A DNA stretch of 64,000 bases from Shewanella jiangmenensis (GCF_018596335.1 NZ_JAHEPS010000005.1:285374-349373), one strand, 5' to 3'. Shown: positions 9,280 through 18,400, counted from the stretch's first letter. Notes: generated by a model not told the origin, from the letters alone. Numbers and translations: made by a program.

Positions 9280-9453
9280 ATGTCATACAAATTTGATGGC
9301 CATGAAATCAGCGTGGCATTCCCGGTAAATTCCATTTCGCTCAACAAGAGCTCCATCGCCTTCACCGACAAGCGCGGCAGCAAGCGCCAAACCTTTAAAA
9401 AGCGCACCGAAGCCCTGAAGTTTATGCAGTGGTTGTTAAGCAGCAACAAATAA
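9280..9453 (+). CDS. Small conserved-looking protein, 57 residues
   Basis: Function not recognised. It begins MSYKFDGHEISVAFP. The composition is that of a small beta-rich cytoplasmic protein with a basic C-terminal half (DKRGSKRQTFKKRTEALKFM). There is no signal peptide or membrane segment. Support for a real gene is good: AAGGAG eight bases before the ATG, a promoter-like sequence upstream and normal codon use. The opposite strand is also open over this span but lacks a ribosome site. It stands alone between letB and the PLP-enzyme gene on the other strand. Confidence 0.7.
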   Translation: MSYKFDGHEISVAFPVNSISLNKSSIAFTDKRGSKRQTFKKRTEALKFMQWLLSSNK

Positions 9454-9620
9454 TCCCCTGATCCCGGAACTCCCCTATCCTCTCACTTAGTTTTTAAGTT
9501 GAGCTCCGATGTGGATGGCGGCCTCGGCTGGAAATACGATTTCACAGGTATCTTCCGGCCAAGGCACACAACGCACCCAAGCCAAGTCTCGGATCCCTCG
9601 GTTCACCTTATGGGCAAGTC

Positions 9621-9684
9621 GCTAATCAGCTACCTGGCACTTCCGCGACCAGACACTTCCGTCACCTGGCACTTCAGCTACCTG
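9621..9684. repeat. Degenerate 16-bp tandem repeat at the 3' end of a gene
   Basis: Four 16-bp units start at 9621, 9637, 9653 and 9669 (for example GCACTTCCGCGACCAG and GCACTTCAGCTACCTG). They encode the last 21 residues and the stop codon of the PLP-enzyme gene. Confidence 0.8.
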
Positions 9685-10773
9685 AAACTCATTCTCCGAA
9701 AGGTGAAAAAACTCCGGATATTTACGCCGGTAGCGCGGCAGCATCGACACATTGCCCCTAAGACCGCCCTGATGCACATAAAGCCAGGGGCCGGGCTCTG
9801 AATCCATCAACGCCTTTAACACCAAGAGGCCGCAGGGGTCGTACAGTAGCTCAAACTCAATGCCTTGCTGCTTCATTTTTGCCCATATTTCAAGCTCTTC
9901 ACGGCGAAGTTTGGCATAGTGATGCCGTGCGCCCACCACCTTGGGATAAATAGACTCATCCATCGAAAGCTCTGCAAACTGCTCTTGCAGGTAAGCCGCG
10001 TCGCCCACGACAGGACAAGTGACAACCTGAAAAGACGGCTGTGGATACGGCGTATCAACAGATGGCGGCTTTGTGAATAACGGCTCAGAAAAGACAGTTT
10101 GCTGACAACGAAGCGCCTCCTGACCAAAAAATTCGGACAAATACAGCGCCGTACTGCCGGTGCCGGACGGCAAAAAGACATTCAGCGACGACAGCCTTTG
10201 CTCGCGGGCAAAATCAACTATTTCCCGCCCTAATTGATGAACCCCGGCGCGGGCCAGACTACAGCGCCCACCTTCGGGAATGTAAAGCAGCTGTTGGCGG
10301 TCTGGCCTGTTAAGACGCTCAGTCTCAATGTACGAGCGCGCCGACATTCCCTTTAAGGGCACTTCAAGCACCTTGGCTCCCATAGCGATGGCACCGCCAA
10401 AGTTACCGGTTTCGCCGCGAAATAAACTCCCGGCAATATGGTCGACATAAAACTCAAGCTGCCAGCCGCGCCTTTGGGCAAGGGCTGCCATTGAATAAAG
10501 CGAGTTGGATTGGGGCGAGCCATAACTTATCAGGGTGGTTACGGCGGGGAAATCGCCACTTAGCAAACTGGCAAACTTACGCCCCTTGTTACCGCTGAAG
10601 GGCTCAGGCAGTAAATCGTCCCGCTTAAGCCACAGCGGTTTACCATAAAAATCAATCAGGTCGACCGAACTTGGATGACTGGCACGGCTTTTATCATTTG
10701 CCGGGCTTTCATGATTAGCTTGGATTTGATGAGTCGCAGTGCATTGATTAGTCGAGGAGCTTGGATGAGTCAT
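9622..10773 (-). CDS. PLP-dependent desulfhydrase / ACC deaminase-like protein
   Basis: Fold-type II PLP enzyme of the D-cysteine desulfhydrase / 1-aminocyclopropane-1-carboxylate deaminase family. After a low-complexity Ser/Thr/Asn/His-rich N-terminal tail (about 35 residues) comes LWLKRDDLLPEPFSGNKGRKF, with the PLP lysine in SGNKGRK. It is followed by YGSPQSNSLY, ETGNFGGA and the glycine loop LPSGTGSTALYL. The substrate cannot be set from sequence. The ATG at 10773 was used; an ATG at 10809 has a better-placed AGGT box and would add 12 residues. The C-terminal tail (from about VAEVPGDG) is produced by the 16-bp repeat and is probably not part of the fold. Confidence 0.82.
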   Translation of the reverse strand: MTHPSSSTNQCTATHQIQANHESPANDKSRASHPSSVDLIDFYGKPLWLKRDDLLPEPFSGNKGRKFASLLSGDFPAVTTLISYGSPQSNSLYSMAALAQRRGWQLEFYVDHIAGSLFRGETGNFGGAIAMGAKVLEVPLKGMSARSYIETERLNRPDRQQLLYIPEGGRCSLARAGVHQLGREIVDFAREQRLSSLNVFLPSGTGSTALYLSEFFGQEALRCQQTVFSEPLFTKPPSVDTPYPQPSFQVVTCPVVGDAAYLQEQFAELSMDESIYPKVVGARHHYAKLRREELEIWAKMKQQGIEFELLYDPCGLLVLKALMDSEPGPWLYVHQGGLRGNVSMLPRYRRKYPEFFHLSENEFQVAEVPGDGSVWSRKCQVAD

Positions 10774-11028
10774 GGGCCCTGAACGCAAAATGAATTGAAT
10801 GGCTTGCATTAAGTGTACCTGCATCAGCGCAGCTTGTGCAGCTCGTGCTTCCTGTGCGGCCACTGCGACGGGCAAAATCTATGGTCATTTTCGCCGTTTA
10901 TCGATTAAAAAGCTCATTCACAGCCAAACCATCACCACTAAACCTTTGAATTTACGCGACATAAATGATGGCATACATATTGCTTTTGTTAATTCAAGCT
11001 GAATTGAGTATTGCATACAGGAGCTGTG

Positions 11029-11436
11029 ATGAGCGTACTTCGTCTGATCTTCAATATCGCCTGGTTTATCATGGGCGGCTTTGTGATGGGCCTTGCCTGG
11101 TGGCTTGCGGGCATTTTGTGTTTTATCAGTATTATCGGCATACCCTTTGGCCGCGCCTGCTTTGTGATTGGCGAGCTTGCGTTTTGGCCCTTTGGTCAGG
11201 AACATGTGTCACGCCGCGAGCTGACCGGTCTTGAAGACTTGGGCACAGGTACCCTGGGGATGGTTGGAAATATCGTGTGGTTTTTGCTGTTCGGGATTTG
11301 GCTTGCGATTGGCCACCTGACCCACGCCCTTGCCTGCTTTGTAACTATTATCGGTATTCCTTTTGGTATTCAGCACCTTAAGCTTGCGCTTCTGAGCCTG
11401 ACCCCCATAGGCCGCACCGTAGTCGCCCGCGCCTGA
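11029..11436 (+). CDS. yccF: YccF-family inner-membrane protein
   Basis: Small integral membrane protein of unknown role with two copies of the YccF (DUF307) domain. Each copy has the motif ISIIGIPFGRA or VTIIGIPFGIQ after a hydrophobic segment, and the two halves are related (IAWFIMGGFV... and IVWFLLFGIW...). Its 135 residues are close to E. coli YccF (148). The ATG at 11029 has AGGAG seven nucleotides upstream. It is transcribed alone, convergent with the solute-binding protein gene. Confidence 0.88.
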   Translation: MSVLRLIFNIAWFIMGGFVMGLAWWLAGILCFISIIGIPFGRACFVIGELAFWPFGQEHVSRRELTGLEDLGTGTLGMVGNIVWFLLFGIWLAIGHLTHALACFVTIIGIPFGIQHLKLALLSLTPIGRTVVARA

Positions 11437-11487
11437 GTTCATTTGCCCATTGAGTGACATAAGCGCCAGCCAAGTGATACGGGCCAA

Positions 11488-12243
11488 TTAATCCAGCGCT
11501 TCTGGCAAATGATTGGCCATAATTTCCGCCACATCTATCCGCTGCAGGCCTTGATTGAAGATGGCCTGCCAGCGCCGCCCTTCCGGTGTATTTTTAAAGG
11601 CAACATACAGGTGCTTATTGGCCAGCAAGGTGCGGTTAAGCTGCAGCTTGTCGGTCAATGGCTCGAATTTGGCCTGACGTAACAGATAGCGCATCACATA
11701 CACGTCTATTACCGCTGCATCGATGCGCCCCGCCGCCACTTTTTTAAGATTATGCTCATCAGAGGTCACCGCTTCTGCAGCCTGCAAATCATCGGCAATG
11801 GCACGGTCAAGCTCTTCAATGTTGACATAGCCCTGTACCACCCCAAGCCGATACTGACGTAAATCCTGCACCGAACTCCAACTGATGGGGTTCTGGCGCT
11901 GCTCTACCAGTCCAAGCGGGCTCATGCCCATCGGCTCAGAAAACACAAAATGGACGGTATCTGAGTAATATTCAGGAAAATAGCCGATATAGGGCGAGCT
12001 TTGCTGCTGCGCCAGCTTAACCGAGCGGCTCCAGGGGTAAAAATCGATTTCAAGCTGATGCCCCATTGCCGCAAAGGCCGCCTTGGCGACGGCAGCGCAG
12101 GCACCCTGGGCTGCCAAATCGTGCCCCGCATAGGGCGGCCAGTGCAGTGACGTCAGCCGTACCACCTCAGCCTTTAGCGGCGCCGGACAACCAAGGCTTA
12201 AGATAAGCAGGGCCAGCAGTGGCAGCTGCCGGGTAATATTCAT
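11488..12243 (-). CDS. Periplasmic solute-binding protein, family 3 type
   Basis: Secreted protein resembling the amino-acid-type (SBP_bac_3) periplasmic binding fold. It has a signal peptide (about residues 1-26, cleavage likely after LKA), then VRLTSLHWPPYAG, the typical ligand-site opening, and GVVQGYV and AAGRIDAAVIDVYVMRYLL in lobe 2. No permease or ATPase gene is next to it. Such lone proteins in Shewanella often bind ligands for sensing, or are orphan binding proteins; which applies here is unknown. ATG at 12243 is used; an in-frame ATG lies two codons upstream. Confidence 0.78.
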   Translation of the reverse strand: MNITRQLPLLALLILSLGCPAPLKAEVVRLTSLHWPPYAGHDLAAQGACAAVAKAAFAAMGHQLEIDFYPWSRSVKLAQQQSSPYIGYFPEYYSDTVHFVFSEPMGMSPLGLVEQRQNPISWSSVQDLRQYRLGVVQGYVNIEELDRAIADDLQAAEAVTSDEHNLKKVAAGRIDAAVIDVYVMRYLLRQAKFEPLTDKLQLNRTLLANKHLYVAFKNTPEGRRWQAIFNQGLQRIDVAEIMANHLPEALD

Positions 12244-12363
12244 GGCCAAAAATCCATCATAGCAAGCCTTGAAGTCCAGTATAGCAAGCTGCAGGGATGA
12301 ACATGACGAGCATCTTGTCCGATATTAAGCTAGGCAAGCCTTAACCGCCGGACATACATAGGT

Positions 12364-12411
12364 ACAAACATTGATACAAATATCGCGACAAACATCGCGA
12401 CAAGCTTTGGG
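12364..12411. repeat. Degenerate 12-bp tandem repeat, four units
   Basis: Units ACAAACATTGAT, ACAAATATCGCG, ACAAACATCGCG and ACAAGCTTTGGG, then a partial fifth ACAAGCC. It lies in the 250-bp gap between two minus-strand genes. Confidence 0.8.
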
Positions 12412-12494
12412 ACAAGCCTTCGCGGCTGCATTCTGCTTGATGCAGCCGCATTGGGTGCTCTTTGTGAGTTCAGGGGTTTCGGGGACTTTCGCCG

Positions 12495-12869
12495 CTACGC
12501 TGCGCCCTTGATATGGGACGCCTCAGGTTGCAGCAGGGTATCCAAACGCGCCATCAGGGCACAGAGTACGCCCTGGCGGCGCAGGTTTTCCACCACGCCG
12601 GGGCTGAAACGCTCAAGGCGCAACATGGCGCTGATAATCACCCGGCAATCAAGCAGGCTCGCCTGTGCCAGATAATCCGGTTTATCCACCAGGTGCGTGC
12701 GGTCGTACCAGGCCTTCCAATCAAAATCGTCAAGCTCAAGCTTTGCGCGCCGTAACTGGTCGATAAAAGCCTTGGTGTCGCCGCTTGCCTGCTGGTGCTC
12801 GCCGGCGGCAAGCCAGGCAAGATAAGGTTGATAGAGTCCAAACCCATCGGTTGATGATTGACTGTGCAT
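12495..12869 (-). CDS. DUF6508-like cytoplasmic protein
   Basis: Function unknown. It is 124 residues with no signal or membrane segment. The central block DDFDWKAWYDRTHLVDKPDYLAQA, followed by a region ending LRLERFSPGVVENLRRQGVL and MARLDTLL, resembles DUF6508: a W-x-x-W segment, then a leucine-rich R-x-x-RF helix and a C-terminal RL helix. A strong AGGAGG box lies six bases before the ATG at 12869, so it is a real gene. It is monocistronic and divergent from the EVE-domain gene. The family name is from memory and only moderately sure. Confidence 0.68.
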   Translation of the reverse strand: MHSQSSTDGFGLYQPYLAWLAAGEHQQASGDTKAFIDQLRRAKLELDDFDWKAWYDRTHLVDKPDYLAQASLLDCRVIISAMLRLERFSPGVVENLRRQGVLCALMARLDTLLQPEASHIKGAA

Positions 12870-13039
12870 ACATCCTCCTGAAAGCTGTGACCATCTGCCA
12901 TCAAGTTAAAGCATCATCCGTACCAAGGTCAGCATGGGTCAGGCCCACTGAACGCAGGCTGAATAACCCAAAAGTGCTTTGGCCGTGAACGGTGGCAACG
13001 TACACTGAGCTGACCCTTTGTTTAGTAATTGGAAATCAG

Positions 13040-13510
13040 ATGAATTATTGGCTGATGAAATCTGAACCCGACGAGTTCAGCATCGACGATTTGGCCCGCA
13101 GACCCAATCAGACCGAGGGTTGGCACGGCATTCGAAACTATCAGGCGCGCAATTTTATGCGTGATGCGATGCAAATTGGTGACCGAGTGCTGTTTTACCA
13201 TTCGAGTTGCAAAGTGCCTGCCGTGGTAGGCATTGCCGAAATTGTCAGCGACATCTACCCCGATGCCAGCGCCTGGGATCCCGAGTCTCCTTATTTCGAC
13301 CCCAAATCACCACAGGACTCGCCACGTTGGTTACAGCGTGATATACGTTTTATCAAACGTTTTACCCGACCCGTAACCTTAAGCGCCATCAAAGCCCATC
13401 CCGGCCTTGCCGACATGCTGCTGGTGCAAAAAGGTTCGCGGCTGAGTATTCAGCCGGTGAGCGAAGCACACTGGCAGCTCATCCATCACATGGCAGGAGA
13501 GTCTTTATGA
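13040..13510 (+). CDS. EVE-domain protein
   Basis: PUA-like EVE-domain protein; family members are thought to bind modified bases in nucleic acids. The opening MNYWLMKSEPDEFSIDDL, then GWHGIRNYQARNFMRDAMQIGDRVLFYHSSCK and GIAEIVSDIYPD, are classic EVE motifs, with WLQRDIRFIKRF further on. It is 156 residues, a complete domain. The start at 13040 is set by GGAAAT just upstream and by the family N-terminus. The last four bases overlap the start of the next gene (ATGA), so the two are translationally coupled. Confidence 0.9.
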   Translation: MNYWLMKSEPDEFSIDDLARRPNQTEGWHGIRNYQARNFMRDAMQIGDRVLFYHSSCKVPAVVGIAEIVSDIYPDASAWDPESPYFDPKSPQDSPRWLQRDIRFIKRFTRPVTLSAIKAHPGLADMLLVQKGSRLSIQPVSEAHWQLIHHMAGESL

Positions 13511-13887
13511 AAAACAAGTGGATGTTATTGGTGTTAACCGCCGTGCTGGCGGGCGGTGTCAGCGTTGGTGCCAGCGCCAAGGACGATAAAGATCATAAGG
13601 GTCATAAAGAGAGCAAGGATCACAAGTCCTACAAAGACGACCGATACGACAGTTACGGCAAGGATCTCCCGCCGGGGCTTGAGAAGAAAGTCGCCAAGGG
13701 TGAGCCGCTGCCACCGGGCTGGCAGAAAAAATATCGCCGTGGCGACATTATGGATCTGGATATTTTCGACCGCGGCGTGCAGGTCGGTCCGATTGGTATT
13801 GGCGGTGAAATCACTATCCGCATCGACGATCAGCTGTTTAAGGTGCACGACAAAACCCGGCGGATCATCGACATCATCACCGAATAA
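13507..13887 (+). CDS. CigR-like secreted small protein
   Basis: Exported protein of 126 residues. A signal peptide (about residues 1-24, ending GASA) is followed by a highly charged Lys/Asp/His/Tyr-rich linker (about 25-50, KDHKGHKESKDHK). The conserved LPPGLEKKVAKGEPLPPGWQKK block of CigR/RcnB-like proteins comes next, then a short C-terminal domain (LFKVHDKTRRIIDII). CigR was named as an anti-virulence factor in Salmonella, but in environmental bacteria the role is unknown. It overlaps the EVE gene by ATGA and is followed by a terminator. Confidence 0.75.
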   Translation: MKNKWMLLVLTAVLAGGVSVGASAKDDKDHKGHKESKDHKSYKDDRYDSYGKDLPPGLEKKVAKGEPLPPGWQKKYRRGDIMDLDIFDRGVQVGPIGIGGEITIRIDDQLFKVHDKTRRIIDIITE

Positions 13888-13905
13888 ACATCGGATGATA
13901 AAAAG

Positions 13906-13935
13906 AAGGGAGCCAGCGGCTCCCTTTTCTGTTTC
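13906..13935 (+). terminator. Terminator after the EVE-CigR-like pair
   Basis: 9-bp stem AAGGGAGCC / GGCTCCCTT with loop AGC, followed by TTCTGTTT. Confidence 0.8.
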
Positions 13936-13990
13936 TACGTCTGTTGCTGCGTCTGTTTCGATGCTTGTCTGTTTCTGCGCCTCTCTGTTT
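13929..13990. repeat. Degenerate CTGTTTCT-type tandem repeat
   Basis: 12-bp units CTGTTTCTACGT and CTGTTGCTGCGT, then slightly longer variants, run from the terminator toward the AIM24 gene. Confidence 0.65.
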
Positions 13991-14056
13991 GGACTTCCGC
14001 GCCTCTTTTCCCATAAACCGCAATCAGGCCAGCGTGAGCGCTGATATCAAAGCCTA

Positions 14057-14848
14057 TTAATCACCATCCAGCATGCGGCCAAGGCCGCCAAGCACCGAGC
14101 CTTCACCGCGGCTTGAACCACCCGCCGATGGCGCATGGGCAATAATTCGGTCGGCCATGCGCGAAAACGGCAGGCTTTGCAGCCACACTGTGCCATGGCC
14201 TCTGAGGGTCGCCAAAAACAGCCCCTCACCGCCAAACACCATGGATTTAAGCGAGCCTGCGCGCTGAATGTCGTAATCGATGCCGGGGGTAAAGCCCACC
14301 AGACAGCCGGTATCCACCCGCAGCGTCTCACCTCTGAGCTCCTTTTTAATCAAGGTGCCACCGGCGTGCACAAAGGCCATACCGTCACCTTCGAGTTTTT
14401 GCATGATAAAGCCTTCACCGCCAAAAAAGCCGCTGCCAAGGCGCCTGTTAAAGGTGATACTGATTTTGGTGCCAAGGGCTGCTGCCAAAAAGCTGTCTTT
14501 TTGCAGAATAAGCTCGCCGCCAAGGCTCGCCATATCCAGCGCCAGCAGAGTGCCTGGATACGGCGCGGCAAAGGCAACCCGGCGCTTGCCGTGCCCCTGA
14601 TTGGTAAAGTGGGTCATAAACAGGCTCTCGCCGGTGAGCACTCGCTTGCCCGCGCCCATCAGGGCTCCGAAAAAGCCGGACTCGGGCTCTGAGCCATCGC
14701 CCATGCGGGCCTCAAACTGAATGCCCTCTTCCATGTAGGTCATGGCGCCGGCCTCGGCAATCACGGTTTCACCGGGATCAAGCTCCACTTCCACCAACTG
14801 CATGCTTTCGCCGCGAATTTCATAGTCCACTTCGTGACAACGTCTCAT
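14057..14848 (-). CDS. AIM24 / TIGR00266-family protein
   Basis: Cytoplasmic protein of the AIM24 (DUF124) family, with a tryptophan RNA-binding attenuator (TRAP)-like beta fold; its role in bacteria is unclear. Typical motifs: [78 protein letters not shown] and [21 protein letters not shown]. It is 263 residues with a glycine-rich end. Start ATG at 14848 with GGGGAC six bases upstream. It is monocistronic, downstream of and parallel to the LysR gene. Confidence 0.9.
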   Translation of the reverse strand: MRRCHEVDYEIRGESMQLVEVELDPGETVIAEAGAMTYMEEGIQFEARMGDGSEPESGFFGALMGAGKRVLTGESLFMTHFTNQGHGKRRVAFAAPYPGTLLALDMASLGGELILQKDSFLAAALGTKISITFNRRLGSGFFGGEGFIMQKLEGDGMAFVHAGGTLIKKELRGETLRVDTGCLVGFTPGIDYDIQRAGSLKSMVFGGEGLFLATLRGHGTVWLQSLPFSRMADRIIAHAPSAGGSSRGEGSVLGGLGRMLDGD

Positions 14849-14956
14849 TATGTAGTCCCCATCTGACCTTTGACTGATGCGACTCAACATAAGACATAAT
14901 ATGTCAGTTGTCAGCGAGGAAATGTAAACATCTGTGTATTCAGCCGTTGCAAACTG

Positions 14957-15871
14957 TTAACCAAGCCCCTCGGGCATCCCCGCCGGCGCTCTGGCAAACT
15001 CCTCCAGAATCAGCTCGGTAAACAGCCTGCCGGCGCGGCCCAGTGGGCGCTCCAGGGTTGAAACCAGCTGCGGAATAAAGGTAAAGCGACTGCCGCCAAC
15101 AAAATCCAGCTCCATCAGCTGACCGTTTTTAAGCTCATCACGAATAAGAAAGTCCGGCATCCAGCCAAAGCCAAGCCCCTTCAGCAGCGCGTTCTTTTTC
15201 ATGATAAAGCCGGAAAGATAAAACACTTTATCGCCGCCAAATTGCAGCTCATCGCGATAGGTTTTCACCGGCGATGAGTCTTCGATGGTCAGCTCTACGT
15301 GTTGCTGAAGCTCGGTCAAGGTCAATGCTGTTCGGCCCACCAGCGGATGATAGGGCGCAGTGACCAGCACACTGGTGATGGCAGGCAGCGGCTTGGCGGA
15401 ATAATAGGGGCCGGTGCGATAGTCTTTTACCAGCATCAAGTCGGCATTGTCGCGCTCAAATCTGTGCTGCACGCCGCCCAGAAACTCCATATTGAGCTGA
15501 ATTTTCGTAGGAATTTGATGCTCTGCCATGCGCTTGAGCGCAGTCATAATTGGCTCCATCGGCAAGGCGCCATCAATCACCAGCTCAAGCTTGGGCTCCC
15601 AGCCCTCACTGAAACGGCTCGCCAGATGCTCGATATTGGCAAGATGAGACAACAGCCGCTGGCCCTCGGCCAAGATTACCCGCCCTTCGGCGGTCAGCTC
15701 GGCCCGGTACTGCTCGCGGGACAAGAGCGTGACACCAAGGTGCTGCTCCAGCTTTTTAATCTGATAACTCACCGCCGACTGGGCCTTGTGCAGCCGCTCC
15801 GCCGCCTTGGCAAAACTGCCCTCTTCCACCAGCACTTCCAATACCTTAAAGGCATCCACGTCGATGCGCAT
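14957..15871 (-). CDS. LysR-type transcriptional regulator, divergent from hmgA
   Basis: LTTR with an N-terminal winged helix-turn-helix (about residues 1-60: FAKAAERLHKAQSAVSYQIKKLEQHLGVTLLSRE) and a C-terminal effector-binding domain. It is 304 residues. It is divergent from hmgA with 188 bp between the starts, and a perfect inverted repeat of LTTR type lies in that gap. Control of tyrosine catabolism is therefore plausible, but this is inference: LysR genes of this close type are also found elsewhere in Shewanella. The ATG at 15871 is preferred over a TTG three codons upstream. Confidence 0.88.
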   Translation of the reverse strand: MRIDVDAFKVLEVLVEEGSFAKAAERLHKAQSAVSYQIKKLEQHLGVTLLSREQYRAELTAEGRVILAEGQRLLSHLANIEHLASRFSEGWEPKLELVIDGALPMEPIMTALKRMAEHQIPTKIQLNMEFLGGVQHRFERDNADLMLVKDYRTGPYYSAKPLPAITSVLVTAPYHPLVGRTALTLTELQQHVELTIEDSSPVKTYRDELQFGGDKVFYLSGFIMKKNALLKGLGFGWMPDFLIRDELKNGQLMELDFVGGSRFTFIPQLVSTLERPLGRAGRLFTELILEEFARAPAGMPEGLG

Positions 15872-15920
15872 CTGGCCCAACCTCGCTCAATCAATGACCT
15901 AAATCGTAACGCCAAGTTTA

Positions 15921-15939
15921 CCATCTAATTTTTAGATGG
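15921..15939. promoter_or_regulatory. Candidate LysR operator between regulator and hmgA
   Basis: CCATCTAATTTTTAGATGG: perfect 8-bp arms around TTT, with the LTTR-style T-N11-A core. It sits 50 bp from the regulator start and about 120 bp from the hmgA start. It is the only strong inverted repeat noticed in the gap. Confidence 0.6.
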
Positions 15940-16059
15940 AGATTCCCGATTAATTATTCTTTTTTTTGTACAAGTCGGCAACTAAATTGATACCCAGATC
16001 ACATATAGCGCCCATGCGGCCGTGAGCGGGCAAAAAAGCCCCATTGAGGATAAAAACAA

Positions 16060-17220
16060 ATGCCATTCTATGTGAAACAAGGTCAAATCCCGCACAAACG
16101 CCATATCGCGTTTGCCAAGGAAAACGGCGAGCTTTACCGCGAAGAGCTGTTCTCAACCCACGGGTTTTCGAACATCTATTCCAACAAGTACCACCACAAT
16201 ATGCCCACCAAGGCGCTGGAAGTGGCCCCGATGTCACTGTCCCACGGCGCAACCTGGGTCGATTCACTGGTACAGAATTACAAACTCGACTCCCGTCTGG
16301 CCGATGGCGAAGGCAATTTCTTCTCTGCCCGCAACAAGATTTTCTTTAACTCAGACGTAGCGCTCTACACCGCCAAGGTAACTGCTGATACCAACGAGTT
16401 TTACCGTAACGCCTATGCCGATGAAGTGGTATTTGTCCACGAGGGTAACGGCGTGCTGCTGTCGGAATATGGCGAGCTTGAAGTGAAAAAGTGGGACTAT
16501 CTGGTTATCCCGCGCGGCACCACTTATCAGCTTAAGTTCAACGATTACAGCAATGTACGTCTGTTCGTGATTGAATCTTTCACCATGGTGGAAATTCCAA
16601 AGCATTTTCGTAACGAATACGGCCAGCTGCTGGAATCCGCCCCTTATTGCGAGCGCGATATCCGCGTGCCTGAGCTTAAGGACGCCGTGGTTGAGCGTGG
16701 AAACTTCCCGCTGGTGTGCAAGTTTGGCGATAAGTATCAGCTGACACAGCTCGAGTGGCACCCCTTTGACCTGGTCGGCTGGGACGGCTTTGTCTATCCC
16801 TGGGCCTTCAACATCACCGAATACGCGCCGCGAGTAGGCAAAATCCACCTGCCGCCGTCAGACCATTTGCTGTTTGTGGCCAGAAACTTCGTTATCTGTA
16901 ACTTTGTGCCGCGCCCTTACGATTTCCACCCGCAGGCAATTCCGGCCCCGTACTACCATAACAACATCGACAGCGACGAAGTGCTCTACTACGTCGACGG
17001 TGATTTTATGAGCCGCACCGGCATTGAAGCCGGTTACATCACCCTGCACCAGAAAGGCGTGGCCCACGGCCCGCAGCCTGGCCGCACCGAGGCGTCCATC
17101 GGTAAGAAGGACACCTACGAATACGCGGTGATGGTAGATACCTTTGCGCCACTGCAGCTGACCGAACACGTGAAAAACTGCATGGCACCCGATTACAACC
17201 GCTCCTGGCTCGAAGACTAA
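16060..17220 (+). CDS. hmgA: Homogentisate 1,2-dioxygenase
   Basis: Non-haem iron enzyme that opens the ring of homogentisate to maleylacetoacetate in phenylalanine/tyrosine breakdown. It is 386 residues with a cupin fold. Compared with the human enzyme, the iron ligands map to His300 (PYYHNN), Glu307 (SDEVLYY) and His336 (AHGPQPG), and NFVICNFVPRPYDFHP matches the conserved core. It is shorter than the 430-450 residue eukaryotic type and belongs to the shorter bacterial form. GAGG lies ten bases before the ATG. It is followed after 44 bp by hppD, which makes its substrate, so the pair forms an operon. Maleylacetoacetate isomerase and fumarylacetoacetase are not in the window. Confidence 0.96.
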   Translation: MPFYVKQGQIPHKRHIAFAKENGELYREELFSTHGFSNIYSNKYHHNMPTKALEVAPMSLSHGATWVDSLVQNYKLDSRLADGEGNFFSARNKIFFNSDVALYTAKVTADTNEFYRNAYADEVVFVHEGNGVLLSEYGELEVKKWDYLVIPRGTTYQLKFNDYSNVRLFVIESFTMVEIPKHFRNEYGQLLESAPYCERDIRVPELKDAVVERGNFPLVCKFGDKYQLTQLEWHPFDLVGWDGFVYPWAFNITEYAPRVGKIHLPPSDHLLFVARNFVICNFVPRPYDFHPQAIPAPYYHNNIDSDEVLYYVDGDFMSRTGIEAGYITLHQKGVAHGPQPGRTEASIGKKDTYEYAVMVDTFAPLQLTEHVKNCMAPDYNRSWLED

Positions 17221-17264
17221 TCACAACAATTCCAGGCAGCAATCCATTGAAAGAGGACAAGACA

Positions 17265-18302
17265 ATGGCAAGCGAAACCAATCCACTGGGCCTGCTCGGC
17301 ATCGAATTTACCGAGTTTGCAACGCCCGATAACGATTTCATGCACAAGGTGTTTCTGGACTTTGGTTTTTCCATGCTGAAAAAGCACAAGGAAAAGGACA
17401 TCTACTATTACCAGCAAAACGACATCAACTTTTTGATGAACCGCGACCGCGCCGGTTTCTCGGCCGGTTTTGCCAAGTCACACGGCCCGGCCATCACCTC
17501 CATGGGCTGGCGTGTGGAAGATGCAGAGTATGCTTACAAGCACGCGGTTGAGCGTGGCGCCAAGGCCGCACCAGATAGCGTGAAAGACTTGCCCTACCCA
17601 GCCATTTACGGCATCGGTGACAGCCTTATCTACTTCATCGACCGTTTCGGCGCTGACAACATCTACGCCACCGACTTTGTCGATTTGGATGAGCCTGTGA
17701 TTGTTCAGGAAAAAGGCTTTATGGAAGTCGACCACCTGACCAACAACGTCTACAAGGGCACCATGGAGCAATGGTCAAACTTCTACAAAGACGTGTTTGG
17801 CTTTACCGAAGTGCGTTACTTCGACATCAAGGGGTCGCAGACTGCGCTGATCTCCTACGCGCTGCGCTCACCTGACGGCAGCTTCTGTATCCCGATCAAC
17901 GAAGGTAAAGGCGACGATCGTAACCAGATTGACGAATACCTGCGTGAATACAATGGCCCGGGCGTACAGCACCTGGCATTCCGCAGCCGCGATATCGTGG
18001 CCTCGCTGGATGCGATGGAAGGCTCATCTATTGCTACGCTGGACATCATCCCCGAATACTACGACACCATTTTCGAGAAGTTGCCGCAGGTCACTGAAGA
18101 CAGAGAGCGCATCAAGCATCACCAGATCCTGGTGGATGGCGATGAGTCCGGCTATTTGCTGCAGATTTTCACCAAAAACCTGTTTGGCCCCATCTTTATC
18201 GAAATCATCCAGCGTAAGAACAACTTAGGCTTCGGTGAAGGTAACTTTAAGGCGCTGTTCGAGTCTATCGAGCGCGATCAGATGCGCCGCGGCGTACTCT
18301 AA
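17265..18302 (+). CDS. hppD: 4-hydroxyphenylpyruvate dioxygenase
   Basis: Fe(II) enzyme that converts 4-hydroxyphenylpyruvate to homogentisate. It has two VOC-type halves; the metal ligands are in the C-terminal half: His157 (VDHLTNN), His236 (VQHLAF) and Glu313 (FIEIIQR). It is 345 residues, normal for bacteria. Start ATG at 17265 with AAAGAGG eight bases upstream. It is second in the hmgA-hppD operon, followed by a strong terminator. The product can polymerise to pyomelanin if downstream steps lag, a known trait of Shewanella. Confidence 0.96.
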   Translation: MASETNPLGLLGIEFTEFATPDNDFMHKVFLDFGFSMLKKHKEKDIYYYQQNDINFLMNRDRAGFSAGFAKSHGPAITSMGWRVEDAEYAYKHAVERGAKAAPDSVKDLPYPAIYGIGDSLIYFIDRFGADNIYATDFVDLDEPVIVQEKGFMEVDHLTNNVYKGTMEQWSNFYKDVFGFTEVRYFDIKGSQTALISYALRSPDGSFCIPINEGKGDDRNQIDEYLREYNGPGVQHLAFRSRDIVASLDAMEGSSIATLDIIPEYYDTIFEKLPQVTEDRERIKHHQILVDGDESGYLLQIFTKNLFGPIFIEIIQRKNNLGFGEGNFKALFESIERDQMRRGVL

Positions 18303-18370
18303 GCCCCATGCGGCTTTAGATCTGACCTAAAGCCGCTGCAAGCGTTTTCAAAAAGCTGCCAACATTTTCA

Positions 18371-18400
18371 AAAAGCTGCCTCACGGCAGCTTTTTACTTT
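18371..18400 (+). terminator. Terminator of the hmgA-hppD operon
   Basis: Perfect 10-bp stem AAAAGCTGCC / GGCAGCTTTT, loop TCAC, then TACTTT. A partial copy of the left arm lies 20 bp upstream. Confidence 0.85.
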
